From positions 1 through 50,063 of the forward strand of contig JAFOCD010000175.1 in assembly GCA_017381475.1 (NCBI GenBank): DNA of 50,063 nucleotides. Reading direction: 5' to 3'. The position numbers were made by a program, and so were the translations under genes. Positions 30,882 to 39,044 of the stretch are shown here, piece by piece (the stretch's first letter is position 1; each line of letters opens with the position of its first letter). The notes under the pieces are model-generated. The model was not told where the DNA came from. It searched no databases and was given only the letters and a program-made list of their open reading frames with translations. This DNA comes from Bacteroidaceae bacterium (GTDB taxonomy: Bacteria > Bacteroidota > Bacteroidia > Bacteroidales > Bacteroidaceae).

Positions 30882-30939
30882 AAAGCAAGGAGATATAACA
30901 AGAGCGACTTTTGTCGCTCTTGTTATATCTCCTTGCTTT
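30882..30939. terminator. 27-bp perfect stem between TolC-family gene and lpxH
   Basis: The 27-nt arm 30882-30908 is the exact inverse complement of 30913-30939, with loop TTTT. It ends both convergent genes. The right arm also encodes the last codons and the stop of lpxH (stop at 30925-30923), so this coding end doubles as terminator stem. The length and lack of any mismatch are unusual. Confidence 0.8.
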
Positions 30940-31687
30940 CACCTTCTATATAATACTTTCGTTCGATAGTCTTGCCATCAAGGACAACATAAGAGAATGT
31001 CGATATCCAGTCACCAAGGAAAATGCAGCGTGAACTTTCGCCCAAAGGCATGTCCTTGTCAATGTGACGGTGACCGAAGATAAAGCAGTCTATGGAATTG
31101 TGACTCGCAAGATACTTGTTTGCAAACACCACACAGTCCTCTTTGTCAGCACCCAAGAAAGGAGTATCACCCTTTACTTTATGTTTTACCATGCTATGAC
31201 GCGCCCAGTTGAGCCCCATCCAGACACTCCATCGGGGATGCAGCGTAGAGAACATCCAACGCAAGATGCGGCTACGGAACATCGCACGAAGCACTCTATA
31301 TCCCTTTTCCCTTGAAAACTCATCGCCGTGTGCAAGAAAGACTTCCTTACCATAGAGTTCAACAAGACAAGGTTCGCGATGTATTGTAACGCCACACTCC
31401 TTTTCGAGATAGTCGAGACACCATTGGTCGTGATTACCGGTAAAGAAATGCACCTCGACACCCTTGTCAGTAAGCTCGGATATTTTTCCAAGGAAACGAG
31501 TATAACCCTTGGGAACCACATAGCGATGCTCGTACCAAAAATCGAATACATCGCCAAGCAGATACACAGCAGCAGCCTCATCCTTTATCTTGTCGAGGAA
31601 CGAGACAACACGGCGTTCATGGGTACGGCGATGCTCGATGGCCCACGAACCAAGATGCAGGTCGGAAAGGATATAAATCTTCTTCAT
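30923..31687 (-). CDS. lpxH: UDP-2,3-diacylglucosamine diphosphatase
   Basis: A 254-residue metallophosphoesterase that makes lipid X from UDP-2,3-diacylglucosamine in lipid A synthesis, at the inner face of the inner membrane. Start ATG 31687 (MKKIYILSDLHLG) is chosen over an upstream TTG, because the metal-binding DLHLG must be near the N-terminus. Further ligands appear in GDVFDFW, GNHDQW, HGDEF and FGHRHID, in the order of the family. Its ATG lies 1 nt after the stop of the DUF59 gene, so it is the last gene of a four-gene minus-strand group. The final residues lie in the terminator hairpin. Confidence 0.92.
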   Translation of the reverse strand: MKKIYILSDLHLGSWAIEHRRTHERRVVSFLDKIKDEAAAVYLLGDVFDFWYEHRYVVPKGYTRFLGKISELTDKGVEVHFFTGNHDQWCLDYLEKECGVTIHREPCLVELYGKEVFLAHGDEFSREKGYRVLRAMFRSRILRWMFSTLHPRWSVWMGLNWARHSMVKHKVKGDTPFLGADKEDCVVFANKYLASHNSIDCFIFGHRHIDKDMPLGESSRCIFLGDWISTFSYVVLDGKTIERKYYIEGESKEI

Positions 31688-31688
31688 G

Positions 31689-32000
31689 TCATAGCAAGCC
31701 AAGTTCCAGTTTTGCCTCCTCTGTCATCAGATCCTGACTCCATTCAGGTTCAAATACCAGATTCAGATTCAGTGATTTGACACCTTCTATGGACTCTACC
31801 TTCATTCTCACATCCTCCATCATGAAATCGGCGGCAGGACATGTTGGAGCCGTAAGTGTCATATCAATCTCTACCGAGAAATCCTCATTCACCTCAATAC
31901 GGTAAATGAGTCCAAGATCGTATATATTGACCGGTATTTCGGGGTCATACACAGTCTTTACCATTTCAACGATTTTCTCTTCTATTTCAAATTTCTCCAT
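31689..32000 (-). CDS. DUF59/MIP18 family iron-sulfur assembly protein
   Basis: A 103-residue cytoplasmic protein of the DUF59 (MIP18/SufT-like) family, whose members help mature iron-sulfur proteins. The family pattern DPEIPVNIYDLGLIY is at about residues 19-33. The reactive Cys54 sits in TLTAPTCPAADFM as expected. It is a lone DUF59 domain, not fused to an ApbC/Mrp ATPase. No suf genes lie nearby, so the client is not evident; the ferredoxin-linked Kor enzyme is elsewhere in the window. It lies between radC (15 nt gap) and lpxH (1 nt gap). Confidence 0.88.
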   Translation of the reverse strand: MEKFEIEEKIVEMVKTVYDPEIPVNIYDLGLIYRIEVNEDFSVEIDMTLTAPTCPAADFMMEDVRMKVESIEGVKSLNLNLVFEPEWSQDLMTEEAKLELGLL

Positions 32001-32015
32001 ATCATAATCTCACTA

Positions 32016-32711
32016 TCACAAGCGAGCCTCATCATTATAACTATAATACGCACCGTCAGTGAGCACAATGTGGTCGAGCATGCGTATGTTCATAACCTTG
32101 CATGCCTGGCAAAGGTTCTCGGTCAGTTTATCATCCTCACGACTTGGCTTTATATTCCCCGACGGATGATTATGGCACAACGCAATAGTTGTAGCGCGCT
32201 TCATCAACGCCTCGCGCAAGACAAGACGAATATCGACAACAGTCGCTGTCAAGCCGCCGGTACCAATAAGTACATGATCTATCACGCGGTTCATCCTGTT
32301 GAGAAGCATAACATAGCAACGCTCTACTGGAGAATCGCACAGTATGGGGTGAAAGTAACCATACAAATCGCGTGATGATGCTATGCAAACCGGCTCGTTC
32401 TCACTATCCTCACGCCGTTTCCACAGTTCACAGGCAGCCATAATGGAAATGGCCTTTGCCGGGCCAATACCTCTAAAAGTACAGAGATCATCAACCGAGA
32501 GGCGAGCGAGTTCCGATATGCTGTTTCCGCAAGAATCAAGCACACGTTTCATAAGATCCACAGCACTCTCTTCGTCGTTTCCCGAACCCACAAGAATTGC
32601 CAGCAGTTCCGACTTGCTCAAAGTCGAAATACCATTCTTAATGGCCTTCTCGCGCGGACGATCGTCTACAGCCCACTCCTTTATGCTCTTTTTCTGCAAC
32701 AGTTCGTTCAT
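32016..32711 (-). CDS. radC: RadC family JAMM-domain protein
   Basis: A 231-residue RadC protein. An N-terminal helix-hairpin-helix-like region (FRGIGPAKAISIMAA near 79-93) precedes a JAMM metalloprotease-type domain whose zinc ligands are visible as His180, His182 and Asp193 (CHNHPSGNIKPSREDD). Despite the historical name 'DNA repair protein', a repair function is not established. The length is normal. Its ATG shares one base with the TGA of the upstream glycosyltransferase gene, so translation is coupled. It is a chromosomal copy in a housekeeping operon, not part of a mobile element. Confidence 0.94.
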   Translation of the reverse strand: MNELLQKKSIKEWAVDDRPREKAIKNGISTLSKSELLAILVGSGNDEESAVDLMKRVLDSCGNSISELARLSVDDLCTFRGIGPAKAISIMAACELWKRREDSENEPVCIASSRDLYGYFHPILCDSPVERCYVMLLNRMNRVIDHVLIGTGGLTATVVDIRLVLREALMKRATTIALCHNHPSGNIKPSREDDKLTENLCQACKVMNIRMLDHIVLTDGAYYSYNDEARL

Positions 32712-33706
32712 CAGCCCCTATTGTATTTTTTAGTCAAGTTCTTTTTTGTTTCAAGCGGACGCTTGAGTATCATCTTGAACCACAACGCATTAAGAAAACC
32801 CACTCCATATCCAGTTATCTGCACAGCAGCAGCCATTACCGAAAGCAATGCCACATTCAAGTTCTTGTTCTTTATCAAAGAATCGCTAAAGATAAGCATT
32901 ACATAAAGCAATGGCAGCAGCAGCAGCCATGGACAGAACACCGATGCCACAAGCAAGGCAACACCAAAGACAAGCAAAAGTGCAGGAGCCGTGTGGACAA
33001 TCTTCAATGAACCGGGATGAAGAATCTGTAACCAAATTCTCGCCTGTCCAAAGTTATTGACCTGCTTGTAGAAGCGGCTCATATCTATACGACGCTTGTG
33101 ATATACGAATACAGGACGAATAAGACGTATCTTGAAACCGGCATTACGTATGCGTATGCTCAGGTCAATATCCTCGCCCATCATATCCTTGAAATCACCC
33201 ACAGTCTCGTAGACCTTTCTTGAAAAGCCCATATTAAAGGTTCGGGGACAGAACTTCTCCATCACCGCCTTTCCGCCGCGTATACCGCCTGTTGTCCAGA
33301 ACGATGTCATGGCATGACTTACAGCCTTCTGCATATTCGAGAATGAACTGTCTGCAGCATCGGGACCACCAAAACAATCGGCATAATCGGCCTCCATTTC
33401 AGCCTCTAGTTTCTCAAAATATGTCGGGGGAAGTATCACATCGGAATCAAAGAAGAGCAGGTAATCACCATTCGCCCTCTGCATTCCATAGTTACGGGTC
33501 TCACTACGGCCGGAATTCTCCTTGAAATAATAGTGGATAGTAAAAAAAGAACGATAGTGATCAAGCAAATGATCACATCGTTCTTTTGAGCCATCCTCTA
33601 TAATCAGCAACTCAAATGGTTTTACCGTCTGAGCCGACAGGCTGTCGAGCAGTTCCTTAACTTCTCCTGGCCTGTTATAAACCGGGACAATTATAGAGTA
33701 TAACAA
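32711..33706 (-). CDS. membrane-associated family 2 glycosyltransferase
   Basis: A 331-residue GT-A-fold glycosyltransferase. The start at TTG 33706 is used because the family begins with YSIIVPVYNRP and no ATG is in reach. The nucleotide-sugar site shows EDGS at 37-40, and the metal-binding DSD is at residues 87-89 (FFDSDVILP). GEDIDLSIRIR is the acceptor-side acidic motif. Two hydrophobic segments near the C-terminus (about 240-275 and 283-315) anchor it in the membrane. The donor and acceptor sugars cannot be told. It overlaps radC by one base and heads the operon with DUF59 and lpxH, so an envelope role is possible. Confidence 0.85.
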   Translation of the reverse strand: MLYSIIVPVYNRPGEVKELLDSLSAQTVKPFELLIIEDGSKERCDHLLDHYRSFFTIHYYFKENSGRSETRNYGMQRANGDYLLFFDSDVILPPTYFEKLEAEMEADYADCFGGPDAADSSFSNMQKAVSHAMTSFWTTGGIRGGKAVMEKFCPRTFNMGFSRKVYETVGDFKDMMGEDIDLSIRIRNAGFKIRLIRPVFVYHKRRIDMSRFYKQVNNFGQARIWLQILHPGSLKIVHTAPALLLVFGVALLVASVFCPWLLLLPLLYVMLIFSDSLIKNKNLNVALLSVMAAAVQITGYGVGFLNALWFKMILKRPLETKKNLTKKYNRG

Positions 33707-33745
33707 GTCTTTGTTTTTTTAAAAGTTAAATTAAAAAGTGTAAAA

Positions 33746-33768
33746 ACTGCACTTGTGGTAACCGCAGT
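33746..33768 (-). terminator. weak terminator after efp
   Basis: In the minus direction ACTGC (33768-33764) pairs with GCAGT (33750-33746) around a 13-nt loop, followed by TTTTAC. It sits 26 nt after the efp stop. The stem is short, so read-through into the glycosyltransferase operon is possible. Confidence 0.4.
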
Positions 33769-33793
33769 CATCACCTTTTTAATGAGTCAAGAT

Positions 33794-34360
33794 TTATGCC
33801 TTTACACGGCCAACATATGAACCGTCGCGTGTATCAATCTCAACAAGCTCGCCCTCGTTGATAAAGAGAGGAACGCGAACCTCGGCACCAGTCTCTACTG
33901 TAGCAGGCTTTGTTGTGTTTGTAGCTGTGTCACCCTTGAGACCTGGCTCTGTGTATGTAACCTCCAAAACAACCTTAACAGGCATATCGGCATAGAGAAT
34001 TGTCTCTGTTGAAGCGTCAGTAACAACCTCAAGTGTCATACCCTCCTTCATGAAAGCAACACCGTTGATCTGCTCGGAAGCGATGGTCACCTGTTCGAAA
34101 GTCTCCTGGTTCATAAAAACAAACTCCTCGCCCTCCTGATAGAGATACTGGTATGGACGGCGCTCAACGCGTACATCCTCGAGCTTCTCACCAATGTTGA
34201 AACGGCGATCCAATACATAACCGTCAACAACATCCTTAAGCTTTGTACGCATGAAAGTGTTACCCTTACCTGGCTTTACATGCAAGAAATCGATACAGAA
34301 ATACAACTTACCATCCATACGGATTGCTGTACCTTTTTTAATGTCTTCTGCATTAATCAT
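33794..34360 (-). CDS. efp: translation elongation factor P
   Basis: A 188-residue factor that rescues ribosomes stalled at proline runs. Three beta-barrel domains are recognisable. The tip of domain I carries Lys32 in VKPGKGNTF, the position that is modified in E. coli. No epmA, epmB or other modification gene is nearby. The protein ends in [14 protein letters not shown], typical of the family. It is divergent from the RND efflux operon across the repeat-rich region 34361-34899. Confidence 0.96.
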   Translation of the reverse strand: MINAEDIKKGTAIRMDGKLYFCIDFLHVKPGKGNTFMRTKLKDVVDGYVLDRRFNIGEKLEDVRVERRPYQYLYQEGEEFVFMNQETFEQVTIASEQINGVAFMKEGMTLEVVTDASTETILYADMPVKVVLEVTYTEPGLKGDTATNTTKPATVETGAEVRVPLFINEGELVEIDTRDGSYVGRVKA

Positions 34361-34399
34361 AAATCTACTATTTTTAAAATTAAACTATTATCTTCTCGA

Positions 34400-34756
34400 A
34401 AAACTTTGCAAATATAGCAAAAACGAGCGAGAAATACGAAGCTTGCTTCAGTATTTTTCACAGCAAGTGCTTATTATATTGGAGCTTCAGCTCAAATATA
34501 CGAATAAACGAGCGAAAATTCAATAAACGAGTGAGGGAAAATTTATTTTCACTCGCAACGAGTGCAGCAGAATTTCGAATAATCAAAAATATCAAGTTTA
34601 CTTGATTATTTCACAGCGAGTGGGAGTATATTCGCGATTTATCGCAAATATAGTAGTTCAAACGAGCGAGAAAAACGAAGCTTGTTTCAGTATTTTTCAA
34701 AGCGAGTGCCGATTATATTGGAGCTTTAGCTCAAATATACGAATAAACGAGCGAAA
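34400..34756. repeat. three tandem hairpin-pair repeat units, family not recognised
   Basis: Units A (34421-34517) and C (34660-34756) are 97 bp each and differ at 7 positions. A diverged unit B lies between them, with its core at 34584-34655. Each unit has an upstream hairpin, a spacer containing TTTC-A-AGC-AGTG-like sequence, and a downstream hairpin flanked by ATATT/AATAT. The downstream stem is GAGCT/AGCTC in A and C but GCGAT/ATCGC in B. The upstream stem is GAAGC/GCTTC in A but TCAAGT/ACTTGA in B. Pairing is kept while sequence changes. AACGAGCGA-type motifs punctuate the array. A further hairpin (CACTCG-CAA-CGAGTG, 34551-34565) lies in B. A structured RNA, a protein-binding repeat or a small non-autonomous element are all possible. 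Confidence 0.75.
34409..34416 (-). promoter_or_regulatory. -7 box for efp
   Basis: The minus strand reads TATATTTG, an exact TAnnTTTG, 48 nt upstream of the efp ATG. The same GCAAATATAG context recurs at 34644-34653 inside repeat unit B, so the box belongs to the repeated sequence. Confidence 0.5.
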
Positions 34757-34899
34757 CTTTATTCAGAATCAGGCATTTTTTACTATTTTTGCAATTCTTT
34801 TGAATAAGCGAACATTATGTACACCAACACATTAAATGCTATTCAATTAAACCTTTCTACAGAATTCAAGTCAAAGTATAAATAAACAATCACAGAAAA
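34757..34899 (+). promoter_or_regulatory. promoter and leader of the RND efflux operon
   Basis: TATTTTTG at 34784-34791 matches the -7 consensus exactly, placing the transcription start near 34798 and giving a leader of about 100 nt. The -33 region (CTTTATTC near 34757-34764) is a poor match. The leader holds a 22-codon frame described separately. Confidence 0.45.
34817..34885 (+). CDS. possible 22-codon leader ORF before the RND operon
   Basis: An ATG-to-TAA frame begins 26 nt after the -7 box and ends 14 nt before the fusion-protein ATG. It starts MYTNTLNAIQLNLS. Its position suits a translated leader that could tune efflux gene expression, but no family or conservation can be shown here, and chance is a fair explanation. 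Confidence 0.25.
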   Translation: MYTNTLNAIQLNLSTEFKSKYK

Positions 34900-35976
34900 A
34901 TGAACAAATATCTCAAATGGGGAATTGTTACCGCAATCACAGCCGGCTCATGCGTATACGGGTATTACCAATTGGAACCACAGCTAAATAATGAACTCAG
35001 CACTGTTGACAAGACAAAAACCAAAGGCAAAAGAAAGGAACTGAGTGTAACAGCCAAAATCATTGAGCCAAAAACATTGACTGACGAAATCATCACTCCT
35101 GGCATACTTGTACCCCATGAAGAGGTGCAACTTACATTCGAGACCTCGGGTAAAGTCACTGAAATATTTTTTGAAGAGGGAACATTTGTCAAACAAGGCA
35201 CTCTGCTTGCCAAAGTCAATGATTCCCATCTTCAGGCAGAGTTATCTCGCCTAGAGGCTCAGCTTCCACTTAAAGAAGGACGCGCAAATCGTCAAAAGGT
35301 GCTGCTACAGCGCGATGCGGTAAGTAAAGAGGCACTTGAAAGTGCAAACACCGATCTTGCTACACTCAAAGCAGACATTGAGCAGAAAAATGCGCAGATA
35401 AAGATGACCGAACTGCGAGCTCCGTTCGATGGCATCATTGGTCTGCGCCAGATTAGCGTAGGTGCATACGCATCGCCAAATACAATCGTAGCATCGCTAA
35501 CATCGACATCGCCATTAAAAGTTGAGTTTTCGGTATCGGAGCGTTATGCACAGGACGTAAAAAAAGGCACAAAACTCACATTTAATGCCAATGGACACCA
35601 AGAGACTTTCGAGGCCGAGGTTTATGCTACAGACTCCAGGGTAAACCCCGAGACACATAGCCTCACGGCAAGAGCATTATACCCCAACAAGGATAATAAG
35701 TTGTTACCTGGACTACATTCAGCTATACGTCTCCAACGTAAAGAGATCAAGAATGCCGTTTCGGTTCCAGCCGAAGCAATAGTTCCCGAAATGGGCAAGA
35801 ACAAGGTTTTTGTATACCGCTCAGGCAAAGCCGAGCCTGTTGAAGTCAAAATAGGACTGCGTACAGAAGCTGAGGTTCAGATAACACAAGGCCTGCAGAT
35901 TGGTGACACAATTCTGACATCGGGTACTCTACAGTTGCGCAAAGGGTCTGCAGTAAATATCACAAGTTTTGAATAA
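34900..35976 (+). CDS. RND efflux membrane fusion protein
   Basis: A 358-residue periplasmic adaptor anchored by an N-terminal helix (about residues 5-25). It bridges the RND pump and the outer-membrane channel. A lipoyl-like half-motif GKVTEIFFEEGTFVKQGTLL lies near 83-103, a helical hairpin at about 105-165, and the second lipoyl half at ELRAPFDGIIGLR near 168-180. A beta-barrel and membrane-proximal domain follow (VPAEAIVPE near 285). The length fits the HlyD/AcrA-type adaptors of hydrophobe pumps. The pump gene begins 20 nt later. No TetR or MarR regulator adjoins the operon, so control may come through the repeat-rich leader region. Confidence 0.92.
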   Translation: MNKYLKWGIVTAITAGSCVYGYYQLEPQLNNELSTVDKTKTKGKRKELSVTAKIIEPKTLTDEIITPGILVPHEEVQLTFETSGKVTEIFFEEGTFVKQGTLLAKVNDSHLQAELSRLEAQLPLKEGRANRQKVLLQRDAVSKEALESANTDLATLKADIEQKNAQIKMTELRAPFDGIIGLRQISVGAYASPNTIVASLTSTSPLKVEFSVSERYAQDVKKGTKLTFNANGHQETFEAEVYATDSRVNPETHSLTARALYPNKDNKLLPGLHSAIRLQRKEIKNAVSVPAEAIVPEMGKNKVFVYRSGKAEPVEVKIGLRTEAEVQITQGLQIGDTILTSGTLQLRKGSAVNITSFE

Positions 35977-35996
35977 AGCACGTAAAAAGTAGAAAC

Positions 35997-38900
35997 ATGA
36001 ACATTTCCGAACTGAGCATACGCCGCCCGGTACTTGCAACCGTGCTTACCATAATGATTGTCATCTTTGGTATCATTGGCTACAACACTCTTGGTGTGCG
36101 CGAATATCCATCGGTTGACAATCCTATAATTTCAGTAACCTGCAGCTATGCCGGCGCCAATGCCGATGTCATTGAAAGCCAGATTACTGAGCCACTTGAA
36201 CAGAACATCAATGGTATCCCTGGCATACGTTCAATTTCCAGCGTCAGCCAACAGGGACAATGCCGCATTACTGTAGAATTCGAGCTATCTGTTGATCTTG
36301 AGACTGCCGCAAACGATGTCCGCGACAAGGTTTCGCGCGCACAACGATACCTTCCACGCGACTGCGACCCTCCGACCGTATCTAAAGCCGACGCCGACGC
36401 AACGCCAATCCTGATGATTGCGATACAGAGTAGCGAACGTTCGTTACTTGAATTGAGCGAAATTGCAGACCTCACCGTAAAGGAGCAGTTGCAGACAATC
36501 CCCGACGTAAGCAGCGTACAGATTTGGGGCGAAAAACGCTATTCAATGCGTTTGAGACTCGACCCGACACTACTTGCCATGCACGGACTGACACCGGTAG
36601 ATGTCAAGAACGCAATCAGCGAAGCGAATGTAGAGTTGCCTTCGGGTAGTATTGAGGGTAACACTGTTGAACTCAACCTACGTACAGTTGGCCAAATGCA
36701 CACAGCAGAGGAATTCAACAATATTATCATAAAGAGAATCGGAAGAGAAGTCATACGTCTCAGCGATGTCGCAAACGCAGAACTTGGACCTGCCGATGAG
36801 AAAAGCCACATGACAATGAATGGTGTCCCCATGGTCGGTGTTGCCGTAATTCCACAACCAGGCGCCAACCACATTGAGATTGCCGATGCTGTATATGAGC
36901 GAATGAAACAGATGGAGAAGGACCTGCCCGAGGACATTCAGTACACATACAGTTTCGACAACACGAAGTTCATCAGAGCATCAATCGACGAGGTGAAAAC
37001 AACGATTTACGAAGCGTTCATTCTTGTAATCATCATCATCTTCCTGTTCCTGCGCGACTGGCGTGTGACACTTGTACCTTGTATTGTAATCCCGGTTTCA
37101 CTCATCGGTGCATTCTTTGTAATGTACATTGCCGGTTTCTCTATCAACGTGTTGACCATGCTTGCCATAGTGCTCTCTGTGGGACTTGTGGTGGACGATG
37201 CCATTGTAATGACCGAAAACATATATGTTCGCATTGAGCAGGGAATGAGACCGTTCAAGGCAGGCATTGAAGGCGCCAAGGAGATTTTCTTTGCTGTCAT
37301 ATCTACAACCGTCACCCTTATCGCAGTGTTCCTGCCCATTGTCTTCATGGAAGGAACCAGTGGACGATTGTTCCGTGAATTCAGTTTTGTGGTTGCCGGT
37401 TCCGTAGTCATCTCTTCGTTTGCGGCCCTCACATTTACACCAATGATTGCCACCAAGATACTCAAGCGCCGAAAAGAGCAGAAGTGGTTTTACCGCAAGA
37501 CCGAGCCATTCTTTGCCGGTCTGAACAAGGTATATTACAAATTACTGAGTCTATTCCTGAAAGAACGTTGGTTAGCATTCCCCATTCTAATCATAATGTT
37601 CGCGTGGATTGGCAGATATTGGCTTGAAATTCCATCTGAAACCGCTCCTTTGGAAGACCGTTCACAAATAACGATAAACACACGCGGAGCCGAAGGCATA
37701 ACATACGAAGAGATAAGCCGATACACCGACGACATCGCATACATTGTAGACTCTATTATACCTGATGCTGCAGCAGTAACTACACGAGTATCCAGCGGTA
37801 GTGGCAATATACGAATCACATTGAAGGATATTGACAAACGCGACTACACACAAATGGAGATTGCCGAAAAATTGACTGCGGCAGTTTCCGGAAAAACCAA
37901 GGGAAGAGCCTTTGTTCAGCAACAATCTTCATTTGGAGGACGACGCGCGAGCATGCCTGTACAGTATGTGATACAGAGCACAAGCCTTGATTCATTGCAG
38001 AAAGTGCTACCCATATTCATACAGCGAGTCTATGACAACCCGACATTCAAGATGGCCGATGTAGACTTGAAGTTTACAAAGACCGAGGCGCAGATTCACA
38101 TAGACCGCGACAAGGCCAATATCCTTGGGACAAGCGTACGCGATATTGCTGAGACCTTGCAATATGGTCTCAGCGGACAGCGTATGGGCTATTTCTACAT
38201 GAACGGCAAGCAGTACGAAATTATAGGTCAGGTCAACAGACAGCAACGCAACACTCCATCGGAAGTGACATCAATCACTGTCCGTTGCGACAATGGCAAC
38301 ATGATTCCGCTGAACAACCTCATCGATTCTTTGCAGGAAACCATTACGGCTCCTAAGCTACTCCACTACAACCGCTTCCTTTCGGCAACCGTATCAGCCG
38401 GACTTGCAGACGGCAAGACTATAGGTGACGGACTTGCCGAAATGGATAAAATTGCAGAAGAAGTTCTTAACGACTCATTCCGTACTGCATTGACAGGCGA
38501 ATCGAAAGAGTTCCGCGAGAGCTCATCGAGCCTTATGTTCGCATTCATCCTTGCATTGGTGCTCATTTATCTTATACTTGCTGCACAATTCGAGAGTTTC
38601 AAGGACCCGCTCATCATTATGCTCACCGTACCTCTCGCTGTTGCCGGTGCACTCATTTTTATGAAGAACAACGACATCACCATGAATATATTCAGCCAGA
38701 TTGGTATAATCATGCTCATTGGTCTTGTTGCCAAGAACGGTATCCTCATTGTTGAGTTCGCAAACATGAAGCAGAAGGAGGGAGAAAGCAAAATGGAAGC
38801 AATTAAGAATGCATCCCTGCAACGCTTGCGTCCAATTCTAATGACTAGTCTCTCAACAGTATTAGGACTGGTACCATTGATGTTTGCCAATGGCGAAGGT

Positions 38901-39044
38901 GCAAACCAACGCATTGCAATGGGTACAGCCGTTGTTGGAGGTATGATTGTATCAACAATTCTTACAATGTTCATCGTCCCAGCAATGTACAGCTACATAT
39001 CGACCGAACGCAAGAATAAAAAAGATAAGGAGGAAGGCAAATGA
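35997..39044 (+). CDS. RND efflux pump, inner-membrane subunit (HAE1 type)
   Basis: A 1015-residue proton-driven pump with twelve predicted membrane helices and two large periplasmic loops. It probably exports hydrophobic or amphiphilic compounds such as drugs and bile salts. The N-terminus ISELSIRRPVLATVLTIMIV is classic. The proton-relay Asp pair is visible in helix 4 (VGLVVDDAIVMTENIY near 395-410). The C-terminal half repeats the fold, with LIGLVAKNGILIVEFAN near 908. It sits between its adaptor and its TolC partner and overlaps the latter by 4 nt (ATGA). The actual substrates cannot be read from the sequence. Confidence 0.95.
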   Translation: MNISELSIRRPVLATVLTIMIVIFGIIGYNTLGVREYPSVDNPIISVTCSYAGANADVIESQITEPLEQNINGIPGIRSISSVSQQGQCRITVEFELSVDLETAANDVRDKVSRAQRYLPRDCDPPTVSKADADATPILMIAIQSSERSLLELSEIADLTVKEQLQTIPDVSSVQIWGEKRYSMRLRLDPTLLAMHGLTPVDVKNAISEANVELPSGSIEGNTVELNLRTVGQMHTAEEFNNIIIKRIGREVIRLSDVANAELGPADEKSHMTMNGVPMVGVAVIPQPGANHIEIADAVYERMKQMEKDLPEDIQYTYSFDNTKFIRASIDEVKTTIYEAFILVIIIIFLFLRDWRVTLVPCIVIPVSLIGAFFVMYIAGFSINVLTMLAIVLSVGLVVDDAIVMTENIYVRIEQGMRPFKAGIEGAKEIFFAVISTTVTLIAVFLPIVFMEGTSGRLFREFSFVVAGSVVISSFAALTFTPMIATKILKRRKEQKWFYRKTEPFFAGLNKVYYKLLSLFLKERWLAFPILIIMFAWIGRYWLEIPSETAPLEDRSQITINTRGAEGITYEEISRYTDDIAYIVDSIIPDAAAVTTRVSSGSGNIRITLKDIDKRDYTQMEIAEKLTAAVSGKTKGRAFVQQQSSFGGRRASMPVQYVIQSTSLDSLQKVLPIFIQRVYDNPTFKMADVDLKFTKTEAQIHIDRDKANILGTSVRDIAETLQYGLSGQRMGYFYMNGKQYEIIGQVNRQQRNTPSEVTSITVRCDNGNMIPLNNLIDSLQETITAPKLLHYNRFLSATVSAGLADGKTIGDGLAEMDKIAEEVLNDSFRTALTGESKEFRESSSSLMFAFILALVLIYLILAAQFESFKDPLIIMLTVPLAVAGALIFMKNNDITMNIFSQIGIIMLIGLVAKNGILIVEFANMKQKEGESKMEAIKNASLQRLRPILMTSLSTVLGLVPLMFANGEGANQRIAMGTAVVGGMIVSTILTMFIVPAMYSYISTERKNKKDKEEGK

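Noticed and set aside
32016..32711. radC as a sign of a mobile or defence island
   Set aside because: It overlaps neighbours in a housekeeping operon, and no integrase, transposase or toxin-antitoxin gene is near.
34421..34756. Repeat units as a CRISPR array
   Set aside because: Only two near-identical units about 140 bp apart, with imperfect identity, related sequence in the gap and no cas genes.
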